Positions 1 through 5,625 of a stretch of 12,281 nucleotides of DNA are shown in pieces (the first letter of the stretch is position 1; each line of letters begins with the position of its first letter). The DNA is from Chloroflexota bacterium (GTDB taxonomy: Bacteria; Chloroflexota; Anaerolineae; Aggregatilineales; Phototrophicaceae), in assembly GCA_003242205.1 (NCBI GenBank), contig QGUR01000123.1:1-12281 (forward strand), in the 5' to 3' direction. The notes beneath the pieces were generated by a model that saw nothing but the letters and a program-made list of their open reading frames with translations, did not search any database and had not been told where the DNA came from. The position numbers were made by a program, and so were the translations under genes.

Positions 1-47
1 ACCCCGCCCCGTAAACTCTCAAGGCAGCAACCGCGACCGTTCGCGTC

Positions 48-76
48 AGTATAGCAGCGGGCCAGAAGCGGCGCAA
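48..76 (-). promoter_or_regulatory. Putative promoter for a gene left of the window
   Basis: Read on the minus strand there is a TTGCGC -35 box (71-76), a 17-nt spacer and an extended -10, TGCTATACT (48-56). It lies just downstream of the stop codon of the membrane-anchored protein gene and points out of the window, so it most likely drives a minus-strand gene beyond the left edge. Box quality and spacing fit a housekeeping sigma factor. The target gene is not visible. Bases 1-110 hold no coding region that I can support. Confidence 0.45.
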
Positions 77-110
77 CGCAAGCCGGCGCGCGTCACAGCG
101 AGGCCAAACA

Positions 111-1475
111 TCAACTCGCCAGCACGTGCACGTCCCCGACATAGACATCATATTCATGGCCAGAGGCATAGAAGCGCACGCGGAGCAGCGCCGAGGGACG
201 CTGCGCTTCCGGAATGATGGACAGCAGGTTCGGACTTTCGTAGACATACCATGTGCCGCTATAGACCTGCTCGTGGTCGGCATAACAACTCAGGCAACGG
301 GCCGGGTCGTTGCGGCTTGGGTCGGCGCGCATGTAGAAACCGTGATACCAGATATTGAGTTGTTCGCGGCCTTCGGCATCCGTGTACTTGTAGTCGATCT
401 GTAACATCAGCGGGCACTCGCTGCCCTGAATACCGCACAGCGGCAGCGACTGATGCTCAAGATAGAACGACGCGCGCACCACCAGTGAGTTGTATCCCGA
501 CACGTCGATGCCTTCGGCGCTTGGCCATGGCGCTTGCGAACAACCTGTCTCGCCGTGAGATTGCGCGCCATCGGCCCGGACCAGCCGGATAGCCGGGCGT
601 CCATCGGGAAAGCCAATCTCATAACGTCCGGGCGGCGGCGACTGGCTATCGCCACATTGCCATGGCCAGACGAGGTCGGACAATGACAGGTTACTTTCAG
701 CCAGCGCGACGGGATCGAGTTGCTCGAAACGGCTTGGCTGGAGCAGATTGATCGGGCTGGGCGCGACGACAAGCTGCGGCGACTCCGGCTCCAACTGGAT
801 TTCACCGTACTCACCGGGCGGGATCAAGCGCGGGGCCATCGTTGGCGAGTCGATGAATGCCTGCCCGGAGCGATTGAAGACACGAACATGCCCCGGCGTC
901 ACCTCCACCGTGTACGAACCACTCTGGTTGATATAGACCACGATGCCGGACGTACCATCCGCTTCTAACGTCACCAGCGGTTCGCGATCCAGTCCGGGCG
1001 GCAGATAGACATCGACCTCGCCGCTAACGCGGCTGAGCACGACGCGATAGCCAACGGTGCTCCACTCGAAGCGCGGCATTTGCGCTGATGTCATCATCAA
1101 CGAACTGCCCGGCTTAAGCGTAACCGCAGCGATCAGGCGATTGTTGCGCGCGTTATCTCGAAAATAGAGGACTGATTGCGACTGGCCATCGACGCTGATA
1201 CGTTCGTGAACGGTGACATAATGGCCGCTTTGCGGCGCGACATTGCGGTCAATATCGCCGCTGAGAAGATACCCGGCAGTGCCGCGCCCGACTTCCAGCG
1301 CAACCTGCATCGGCACGGTGGATTCCAGAAGAAAATAGTTCAACCCCAACCCGCTGACGACACAGATCACGCAGAAGATGGCAAACGCGGTGAGCAGGAT
1401 AACCCACGCCAGCCGGCTGGCGGTAACCCGCGTCTGCGGACTTACCGGGTTTGGAAATACTGCCGAATCGTGCAA
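111..1475 (-). CDS. Membrane-anchored extracytoplasmic protein of unknown function
   Basis: A 454-aa protein starting at TTG; a GAGG sits about 7 nt upstream, and no better in-frame start is visible. Residues 1-21 are a short, probably cytoplasmic tail. Residues 22-50 form one hydrophobic helix, and the rest should lie outside the membrane. Residues about 115-235 are beta-rich with short valine-rich strands (for example SGEVDVYLPPG near 151-161), loosely like a FecR-type domain. After a proline-rich link, residues about 260-454 look like a beta-sandwich of the galactose-binding or carbohydrate-binding type, with SGYNSLVVRASFYL near 326-339 and LLRVRFYASGHEYDVYVGDV near 430-449. This outer part has six cysteines (274, 312, 347, 354, 394, 397), an even number that would suit disulfides. 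The gene stands alone and is divergent from yebC. Domain assignments are by feel, not by search. No enzymatic motif is seen, so the function is unknown. Confidence 0.8.
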   Translation of the reverse strand: MHDSAVFPNPVSPQTRVTASRLAWVILLTAFAIFCVICVVSGLGLNYFLLESTVPMQVALEVGRGTAGYLLSGDIDRNVAPQSGHYVTVHERISVDGQSQSVLYFRDNARNNRLIAAVTLKPGSSLMMTSAQMPRFEWSTVGYRVVLSRVSGEVDVYLPPGLDREPLVTLEADGTSGIVVYINQSGSYTVEVTPGHVRVFNRSGQAFIDSPTMAPRLIPPGEYGEIQLEPESPQLVVAPSPINLLQPSRFEQLDPVALAESNLSLSDLVWPWQCGDSQSPPPGRYEIGFPDGRPAIRLVRADGAQSHGETGCSQAPWPSAEGIDVSGYNSLVVRASFYLEHQSLPLCGIQGSECPLMLQIDYKYTDAEGREQLNIWYHGFYMRADPSRNDPARCLSCYADHEQVYSGTWYVYESPNLLSIIPEAQRPSALLRVRFYASGHEYDVYVGDVHVLAS

Positions 1476-1595
1476 GAGGCGCCTCGCGCGTCGTTCCCTG
1501 ATAACCTGCCCGGCAGGCGATCCATGTGGAGAAAATCTGACCTCAACGTGGCCTGCCGGCGCGTTCCAAAACTGATCTTGGATGGCAACTGGAGC

Positions 1596-1604
1596 ATTAT
1601 AGCA
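1596..1604 (-). promoter_or_regulatory. Extended -10 promoter for the membrane-anchored protein
   Basis: The minus strand reads TGCTATAAT, a perfect extended -10 element (TGnTATAAT). No convincing -35 box is found upstream, which is usual for extended -10 promoters. Transcription would begin near 1589 and give a leader of about 113 nt before the TTG start at 1475. The leader includes a small hairpin, CCTGC-CCG-GCAGG (1505-1517). The site is back to back with the yebC promoter. Confidence 0.5.
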
Positions 1605-1618
1605 TAACGAGCTTTGTC

Positions 1619-1647
1619 TCGACGCTCATGAAGCCTTCAAGTATAAT
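1619..1647 (+). promoter_or_regulatory. Putative sigma-70 promoter of the yebC-ruvC-ruvA-thyX operon
   Basis: A perfect TATAAT -10 box (1642-1647) has TCGACG (1619-1624, 4 of 6 matches to TTGACA) 17 nt upstream. The start site would fall near 1654, leaving a leader of about 43 nt before the yebC ATG at 1697. The position argues against an earlier in-frame ATG at 1628, which lies upstream of the predicted transcript start. No LexA-like operator is evident beside it. Confidence 0.55.
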
Positions 1648-1696
1648 TTGCTTTATACCCATTACGAACAATTCAAGTTTGGAGCTAGGAAAGCCG

Positions 1697-2449
1697 ATGT
1701 CTGGGCATAGCAAGTGGTCAACAATTAAGCGTAAGAAAGGGGCAGAAGACGCCAAACGCGGCAAGCTCTTCACGCGGCTGGCGCGTGATATTACCGTAGC
1801 GGCGCGGGAAGGCGGCGGCGACGAATCGGCCAATCCGCGGCTAAAGCTCGCCATCGCCAAGGCGAAGGCCGCCAACATGCCCAAGGAAAATATTGAACGA
1901 GCGATTCTGCGTGGCACCGGCAAGATCGAAGGCGAGGCGCTGGAAGAAGGAACCTACGAAGGCTATGGGCCGGAGGGTGTGGCTTTTCTAGTCGACTATA
2001 TGACCGATAACAAAAACCGCACGCTGGCCGAGATTAAGCGCATTTTCAACAAGGCCGGCGGAAGTCTGGCTTCGGCTGGTTCGGTGGCCTGGCAGTTTGA
2101 GCAAAAAGGTGTCATTACGCTCAAGGGCGACAATCTCGTATTTGACGAAGTGTTCATGGTCGCCGCCGAAGCCGGCGCAGATGATGTCGTGGACGAAGAC
2201 GGCACGGTGACGGTTTATACCCCGCGCGAGCTGCTGGCAGCGGTCGAAAGCGCTCTGACGGATGCCGGATACCAGATCGATGAAGCCGAACTACGCTGGG
2301 AAGCGAAGAACGAGACCACCGTCAGCGTCGAGAAAGCGCTGGCCAACATGCGGCTGATGAGCGAGCTTGAAGAACTCGATGATGTGCAGTCCGTCGCTTC
2401 CAACCTGTCACTGACGGATGAAATCATCGCCGCCTTCGAAACAGCCTGA
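1697..2449 (+). CDS. yebC: YebC/PmpR family protein (TACO1 homologue)
   Basis: A 250-aa protein, the usual family length, opening with the family hallmark MSGHSKWSTIKRKKG. An in-frame ATG 69 nt upstream (1628) is rejected: it precedes the likely transcript start, whereas the ATG at 1697 has an AGGA at 1687-1690 with 6-nt spacing and matches the conserved N terminus. Other family features are ARLARDI-type helices near 25-45, the KAKAANMPKENIERAI stretch (55-70), YEGYGPEGVAFLVD (87-100), DNKNRT (104-109) and GGSLASAGSVAWQF (121-134). YebC proteins were first described as DNA-binding regulators. More recent work places YebC/TACO1 proteins at the ribosome, easing translation of proline-rich stretches, which would suit a genome encoding Pro/Thr-rich proteins (inference). 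It is the first gene of a four-gene operon, and its TGA overlaps the ruvC ATG by one base, suggesting translational coupling. yebC next to ruvC is a common bacterial arrangement. Confidence 0.96.
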   Translation: MSGHSKWSTIKRKKGAEDAKRGKLFTRLARDITVAAREGGGDESANPRLKLAIAKAKAANMPKENIERAILRGTGKIEGEALEEGTYEGYGPEGVAFLVDYMTDNKNRTLAEIKRIFNKAGGSLASAGSVAWQFEQKGVITLKGDNLVFDEVFMVAAEAGADDVVDEDGTVTVYTPRELLAAVESALTDAGYQIDEAELRWEAKNETTVSVEKALANMRLMSELEELDDVQSVASNLSLTDEIIAAFETA

Positions 2450-2940
2450 TGCTCTCGTTAGGTATTGACCCCGGCACGGCGACCGTGGGTTACGGCCTGG
2501 TGCGCGAACTGAGCGATGGTTCGCTCCAGGCCGTTCATTATGGGGTCATTGTCACGCCACCCAGCCTGCCCATGAATGAGCGCCTGGAGATCATCTTCAA
2601 GGATTTGACAGCGCTGATCGAGCAATACAAACCCGACCGGGCTGGTGTTGAAGAACTATTCTTCGCCAAAAACGTCACGACGGCGATTAACGTCGCGCAG
2701 GGCCGCGGCGTGATTCTGCTGGCACTGACACTGGCCAACGTACCGATCCTTGAATATAAGCCGAATATCGTCAAGCAGTCGATTTCCGGCTATGGCGGCG
2801 CGAAGAAACCGCAGATGCAGGAAATGGTGCGTATCCTGCTCGGTCTGGAGAAAATTCCGAAGCCGGACGACGCTGCCGACGCGTTGGCCGTTGCCATTAC
2901 CGACCTGCACAGCTATCGCTATGGCGGCTATGCCGTTTAG
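2449..2940 (+). CDS. ruvC: Crossover junction endodeoxyribonuclease RuvC
   Basis: A 163-aa protein, close to the usual 160-175 aa. RuvC is the dimeric, metal-dependent resolvase that nicks Holliday junctions symmetrically after RuvAB branch migration. The RNase H-like fold and catalytic acids are all visible: D7 in LGIDPGTATVGYG, E68 in GVEELFFAKN, and D141 and D144 in PDDAADALAVA. The family stretch FFAKNVTTAINVAQGRGV follows E68, and the KQSISGYGGAKKPQM region (109-123) is also present. The ATG at 2449 overlaps the yebC stop in the sequence TGATG. There is no strong ribosome-binding site of its own, so coupled translation is likely. ruvA starts 12 nt after its stop. Confidence 0.97.
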   Translation: MLSLGIDPGTATVGYGLVRELSDGSLQAVHYGVIVTPPSLPMNERLEIIFKDLTALIEQYKPDRAGVEELFFAKNVTTAINVAQGRGVILLALTLANVPILEYKPNIVKQSISGYGGAKKPQMQEMVRILLGLEKIPKPDDAADALAVAITDLHSYRYGGYAV

Positions 2941-2952
2941 AAAAGCATTCAG

Positions 2953-3528
2953 ATGATCGCCAGTCTCGAAGGTACTGTCGCGGCGACCTACACCGATCAC
3001 GTCGTGGTGGTCGCCGGTGGCATCGGATATAAGGTCCTGATGCCGCCGTCATCGCTCAGTAATCTGAACATCGACGACCGCGTGTTTCTGCATACCCTGC
3101 TGGTCGTGCGCGAAGATTCGCTCACCCTGTACGGTTTCCTCACACTGGCGGAACGCGAACTGTTCGAAAAAATCATCACCGTCAGCGGAATCGGCCCCAA
3201 ACTGGGGCTGGCCATTCTCAGTACGCTCGGCGTCGAGCATTTGCGTAACGCGGTCGTCTCGGAAAAGCCGGACGTGCTGGTTCGCGTACCCGGTATTGGC
3301 AGAAAAACAGCGCAGAAAATCGTCTTTGAACTGAAGGATAAGCTGTCAGCCGATCTGGCGGACATCCCTGCCGGAACGTTCACCGATGTCAACGCGGACG
3401 TGCTGGATACACTCGTCGCGCTAGGGTACAGTATTGTCGAAGCGCAGGCCGCAATTCAGGCGCTGCCGCCAGATGCGCCGGAAGACGTGGAAGAGCGCGT
3501 CCGCATCGCGCTGCGCTATTTTGTCTGA
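2953..3528 (+). CDS. ruvA: Holliday junction branch migration protein RuvA
   Basis: A 191-aa protein, typical for RuvA. RuvA tetramers bind Holliday junctions and recruit the RuvB motor. Domain I (1-62) begins MIASLEGTV and includes the conserved GGIGYKV strand (22-28). Domain II carries two helix-hairpin-helix motifs, VSGIGPKLGLAILS (77-90) and VPGIGRKTAQKIV (112-124). A flexible linker (about 132-147) leads to the RuvB-binding domain III (148-191), with the LDTLVALGYS helix. The start has only a weak ribosome-binding site, and translation is probably coupled to ruvC 12 nt upstream. The gene that follows is thyX rather than ruvB, so the RuvB partner must be encoded elsewhere. Confidence 0.96.
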   Translation: MIASLEGTVAATYTDHVVVVAGGIGYKVLMPPSSLSNLNIDDRVFLHTLLVVREDSLTLYGFLTLAERELFEKIITVSGIGPKLGLAILSTLGVEHLRNAVVSEKPDVLVRVPGIGRKTAQKIVFELKDKLSADLADIPAGTFTDVNADVLDTLVALGYSIVEAQAAIQALPPDAPEDVEERVRIALRYFV

Positions 3529-3555
3529 GAAACCGACACAAGGGGGCTGGCTTCC

Positions 3556-4308
3556 GTGCCTGAAAATCTCATCGGCAAACGCGTCGACGTGCTGGACAAG
3601 GGTTATGTCGAGCTTCAGGATCTGATGCCCCATCCAGCCAGCGGCATAAGCGGCGACTCGGCCATTGTTTCGGCAGCGCGCGTGTCGTTTCTGGGCGAGA
3701 GCAAAGGCCCGGAGAAAGACAAGAAGCTGCTTTTCTACCTGATGCGCAACCATCACACCTCGCCGTTTGAGATGGTCGAGTTCAAGCTGCGCGTGCGCGC
3801 CCCCCTGCTTACATGGTGGCAGTGGACGCGACATAGAACCTTTCATTACCAGTCGGCCAACGCGCAGTCGGGCCGGTATACGCCGTTTGATGAAAATGAT
3901 TTCTATGTGCCATCGGAATGGCGCAGGCAGTCTTCGAGCAACAAGCAGGCCAGCGAAGGCACGCTGGAGCCGGACGTAAGCCGCGAACTGACCGACAAGC
4001 TGATTGCGTTTTATGAGAAGGGCTACGCGCTGTATGAAGAAGCGCTCGCGGCAGGCGTGGCGAAAGAGATGGCGCGGCTGTTCCTGCCCGGCTTCAGCGT
4101 CTATTACACGTGGGTCGTCAAAACCGACGCCCACAACCTGATGAACTTCCTGCGGCTGCGTATGGCTTCCGACGCGCAGTACGAGATTCGCGTCTACGCG
4201 CAGGCCATCTTCGAACACTTCTTCAAGCCCGCCCTGCCCTGGACGGCGGAAGCCTTCGAGATGTACGTTCTGAACAACCCGTCACAGCCGGAAGGTGCGG
4301 CCACATAA
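3556..4308 (+). CDS. thyX: Flavin-dependent thymidylate synthase ThyX
   Basis: A 250-aa protein starting at GTG, with AGGGGG at 3541-3546 as ribosome-binding site (9-nt spacing). ThyX makes dTMP from dUMP using FAD, NADPH and methylene-tetrahydrofolate. Family features are HHTSPFEMVEFKLRVRAP (66-83), the signature region from RHR (92-94) to RY (107-108), FYVPSEWR (116-123), the LMNFLRLR helix (195-202) with A..Y..RVYA after it, and PWT.EAF near the C terminus. The signature is odd. Most ThyX have RHR-X7-S (pattern RHRxxSxNExSxRY), while here it reads RHRTFHYQSANAQSGRY, i.e. RHR-X10-S, with Ala in place of the usual Glu after Asn102. The rest is well conserved, so I expect an active enzyme. 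It is the last gene of the yebC operon, 27 nt after ruvA, and ends at a pair of hairpins. Confidence 0.94.
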   Translation: MPENLIGKRVDVLDKGYVELQDLMPHPASGISGDSAIVSAARVSFLGESKGPEKDKKLLFYLMRNHHTSPFEMVEFKLRVRAPLLTWWQWTRHRTFHYQSANAQSGRYTPFDENDFYVPSEWRRQSSSNKQASEGTLEPDVSRELTDKLIAFYEKGYALYEEALAAGVAKEMARLFLPGFSVYYTWVVKTDAHNLMNFLRLRMASDAQYEIRVYAQAIFEHFFKPALPWTAEAFEMYVLNNPSQPEGAAT

Positions 4309-4317
4309 CAGCCCTTC

Positions 4318-4336
4318 CGGCGCTGACTCAGCGCCG
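4318..4336. terminator. Short perfect palindrome after thyX
   Basis: CGGCGCTG-ACT-CAGCGCCG forms an 8-bp GC-rich stem with a 3-nt loop, 9 nt after the thyX stop. No run of T follows, so it is not a textbook intrinsic terminator. Its place between convergent genes suggests a transcript end or RNA-stabilising structure. Being symmetric, it could act on both strands. Confidence 0.45.
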
Positions 4337-4346
4337 CTTCTATGGA

Positions 4347-4391
4347 TCAGGCAGGCGCAACCCGACAGCGTCCGGCGGTTCGCCTGCCTGA
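4347..4391. terminator. Long bulged hairpin between convergent genes
   Basis: TCAGGCAGGCG (4347-4357) and CGCCTGCCTGA (4381-4391) are perfect 11-base inverted repeats. After a single bulged C (4358) the stem continues with AACC (4359-4362) against GGTT (4377-4380), giving 15 pairs around a 14-nt loop. It lies 30 nt before the stop codon of the minus-strand lipoprotein gene and 38 nt after thyX. A T tract is absent on both strands. It probably serves as a two-way barrier or 3'-end stabiliser for both transcripts, but a mobile palindromic element cannot be excluded. Confidence 0.5.
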
Positions 4392-4421
4392 AACCGGCTG
4401 ATGAAGCAAGGCCCCGAATGG

Positions 4422-5015
4422 CTAACGCAGCGACGCCCGCAGTTCGGATGTGCGCGTCGGGCAGATAGGTTCGGCGCGCGAGTTGTACGGCGTCACCGAC
4501 CACGTATAGACCTGATTGAACTGGAACAGGTTTTGACTGAACGTGTACTGGCGGCTGGACGGCATGCGCCGGGACAGATCAAGCTCGTTGCCGTTCAGGT
4601 CGCGCAGGACGACCTCGTAATAGAACACCCCGCCGCCAGCGGGCTTCCAGTAAACCGTCACCGGATTGCCGACGACCACCGTCGTCGGGTTGCGGCTGTA
4701 GTCCGGCCCGAATTGGAGGCAGTCGGCCAGCCGAGGATCGACGTCGGCGTTACTACTGGTGACAGGTTGCGGCGTCGCGGTCGGTTGAGCCGGCAGTTCC
4801 GTCGGCGTATGTGTAGGCGTCCAGGTAGGCGGCAGCGTGGGCCGGCGCAACGGCGTGGGGGTCGGCGGAACGGGCGTTGCCGTCGGTTCTTCGGTCACCT
4901 CCGCCACTTCAGGTGCAGTTGGCATGGGTTCCGATCCGGCAGCTATCTGGGGAGAACATGCGATTACCGCCCATGCGATCAGGAAACAGAGAAAGCAGGC
5001 GGCGGAAAATTTCAT
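4422..5015 (-). CDS. Secreted lipoprotein with Pro/Thr-rich linker
   Basis: A 197-aa protein. The start is clear: ATG preceded by GAGGTGAT (5018-5025), a near-perfect anti-16S match. A short charged N terminus and hydrophobic stretch end in the lipobox V17-I18-A19-C20, so Cys20 should be lipidated after signal peptidase II cleavage. Residues about 30-88 form a Pro/Thr-rich, presumably extended linker with repeated TPT/PTA units, a style very common in Chloroflexota surface proteins. Residues about 93-190 form a small beta-rich domain, with VVVGNPVTVYWKPAGGGVFY (112-131) and a YTWSVTP strand. This resembles an Ig-like or fibronectin-like domain that could bind a partner or substrate, and its two cysteines may pair. 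No catalytic motif is seen and the function is unknown. It lies 90 nt downstream of the truncated haemoglobin gene on the same strand and may share its transcript. Confidence 0.85.
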   Translation of the reverse strand: MKFSAACFLCFLIAWAVIACSPQIAAGSEPMPTAPEVAEVTEEPTATPVPPTPTPLRRPTLPPTWTPTHTPTELPAQPTATPQPVTSSNADVDPRLADCLQFGPDYSRNPTTVVVGNPVTVYWKPAGGGVFYYEVVLRDLNGNELDLSRRMPSSRQYTFSQNLFQFNQVYTWSVTPYNSRAEPICPTRTSELRASLR

Positions 5016-5105
5016 CGATCACCTCAATCGTGTCACGCATCAGCCAGTTTCCGGGCTGCGCCCCGGTCTTTCCTGAGCGTATCACGACTTCAGGATGAAC
5101 AAAGT

Positions 5106-5513
5106 TTACGTTCCTTGCGCGCCCGGCCCCAATTCTGTTTCAATGTTGATCATGTGCTCCGAAGCGCGCACGAAGTAATCGCGCATCAGCGTGCGCGCCG
5201 GTTCTTCGATGCCGACGGCGTCCATGGCGTCGAGCATGTGTTTAAGCCAGTGGTCGCGCGCCTTCCGGTCAATCGGAAATGGCAGGTGGCGCGCCCGCAG
5301 GCGCGGATGGCCACGTTCCTGTGAGAAGAGATTCGGGCCGCCGAACGACTGCACCAGAAACAGATACTGCCACCGTTTGCCCGGTTCCATATCTTCCGGG
5401 AACATCGGACGCAGGTAGCTATCGGTCTCAATACGGGCGTAAAACTCGTCCACCAGCCGCCGGATCGTTTTTTCTCCGCCAATGACTTCGTACAGTGTAA
5501 AACCCGCTCCCAC
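5106..5513 (-). CDS. Group II truncated haemoglobin (GlbO-like)
   Basis: A 135-aa 2-on-2 globin of the trHbO class, which binds haem and O2, NO or peroxide in the cytoplasm. I choose the GTG at 5511-5513 because AGAGGGG lies 5 nt upstream and homologues begin just before the TLYE.IGGE stretch. An in-frame ATG at 5558 would add 15 unconserved residues. Landmarks in this numbering: FY at 24-25 (Tyr25 = B10), MFPED with Phe38 at CD1 (Tyr in the Mycobacterium protein), FGGPNLFSQERGHPRLR (57-73), proximal His76 (F8) in RARHLPF, and Trp89 (G8) in DHWLKHM. Trp G8 and the GGP...RGHPRLR.RH.PF pattern mark group II. It is divergent from the PstS-like gene. Its role is probably protection from NO or oxidants, or oxygen chemistry (inference). 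Confidence 0.92.
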   Translation of the reverse strand: MGAGFTLYEVIGGEKTIRRLVDEFYARIETDSYLRPMFPEDMEPGKRWQYLFLVQSFGGPNLFSQERGHPRLRARHLPFPIDRKARDHWLKHMLDAMDAVGIEEPARTLMRDYFVRASEHMINIETELGPGAQGT

Positions 5514-5518
5514 CTGTT

Positions 5519-5525
5519 CCCCTCT
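5519..5525 (-). promoter_or_regulatory. Ribosome-binding site that sets the haemoglobin start
   Basis: On the minus strand AGAGGGG stands 5 nt before the GTG at 5511-5513. This supports the GTG start over the in-frame ATG at 5558, which has no comparable site before it. Confidence 0.6.
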
Positions 5526-5537
5526 CTGCCTTAAGAA

Positions 5538-5579
5538 TGTCTGGACAATGCAGGTCATTGCGCTACAATCTGCCAGACA
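5538..5579 (+). promoter_or_regulatory. Promoter of the PstS-like gene within an inverted repeat
   Basis: TGGACA (5542-5547, 5 of 6 matches) and TACAAT (5564-5569, 5 of 6) are 16 nt apart, predicting a start near 5576 and a leader of about 50 nt. The promoter is bracketed by a perfect 7-base inverted repeat, TGTCTGG (5538-5544) and CCAGACA (5573-5579). One arm overlaps the -35 box and the other covers the predicted start, with centres 35 bp apart. Smaller dyads lie between (CAATG/CATTG at 5546-5560). This layout fits an operator, but no regulator is identified. A minus-strand TATAGT (5584-5589) could be the -10 of the divergent haemoglobin gene, although it lacks a good -35. Confidence 0.5.
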
Positions 5580-5625
5580 CAGTACTATATCCCTTGCGAG
5601 ATTTCCATTCCTAAGGAGTTACAAG

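Noticed and set aside
3421..4218. Minus-strand open frame of about 265 codons opposite thyX
   Set aside because: It overlaps the ThyX active-site region and shows no conserved domain.
4740..4925. Repeat-like short units resembling a tandem repeat or CRISPR array
   Set aside because: The units are irregular and in phase with Thr/Pro codons of the lipoprotein linker. There are no constant repeats with unique spacers.
5048..5063. Hairpin CCGGG/CCCGG between the haemoglobin and lipoprotein genes
   Set aside because: The stem is only 5 bp without a T tract, and the two genes may be co-transcribed; not enough to name a terminator.
4401..5324. Long plus-strand open frame (about 307 codons) opposite the lipoprotein and haemoglobin genes
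   Set aside because: Arg-rich translation without recognisable motifs, crossing two well-supported minus-strand genes. It is an artefact of GC-rich codon use.
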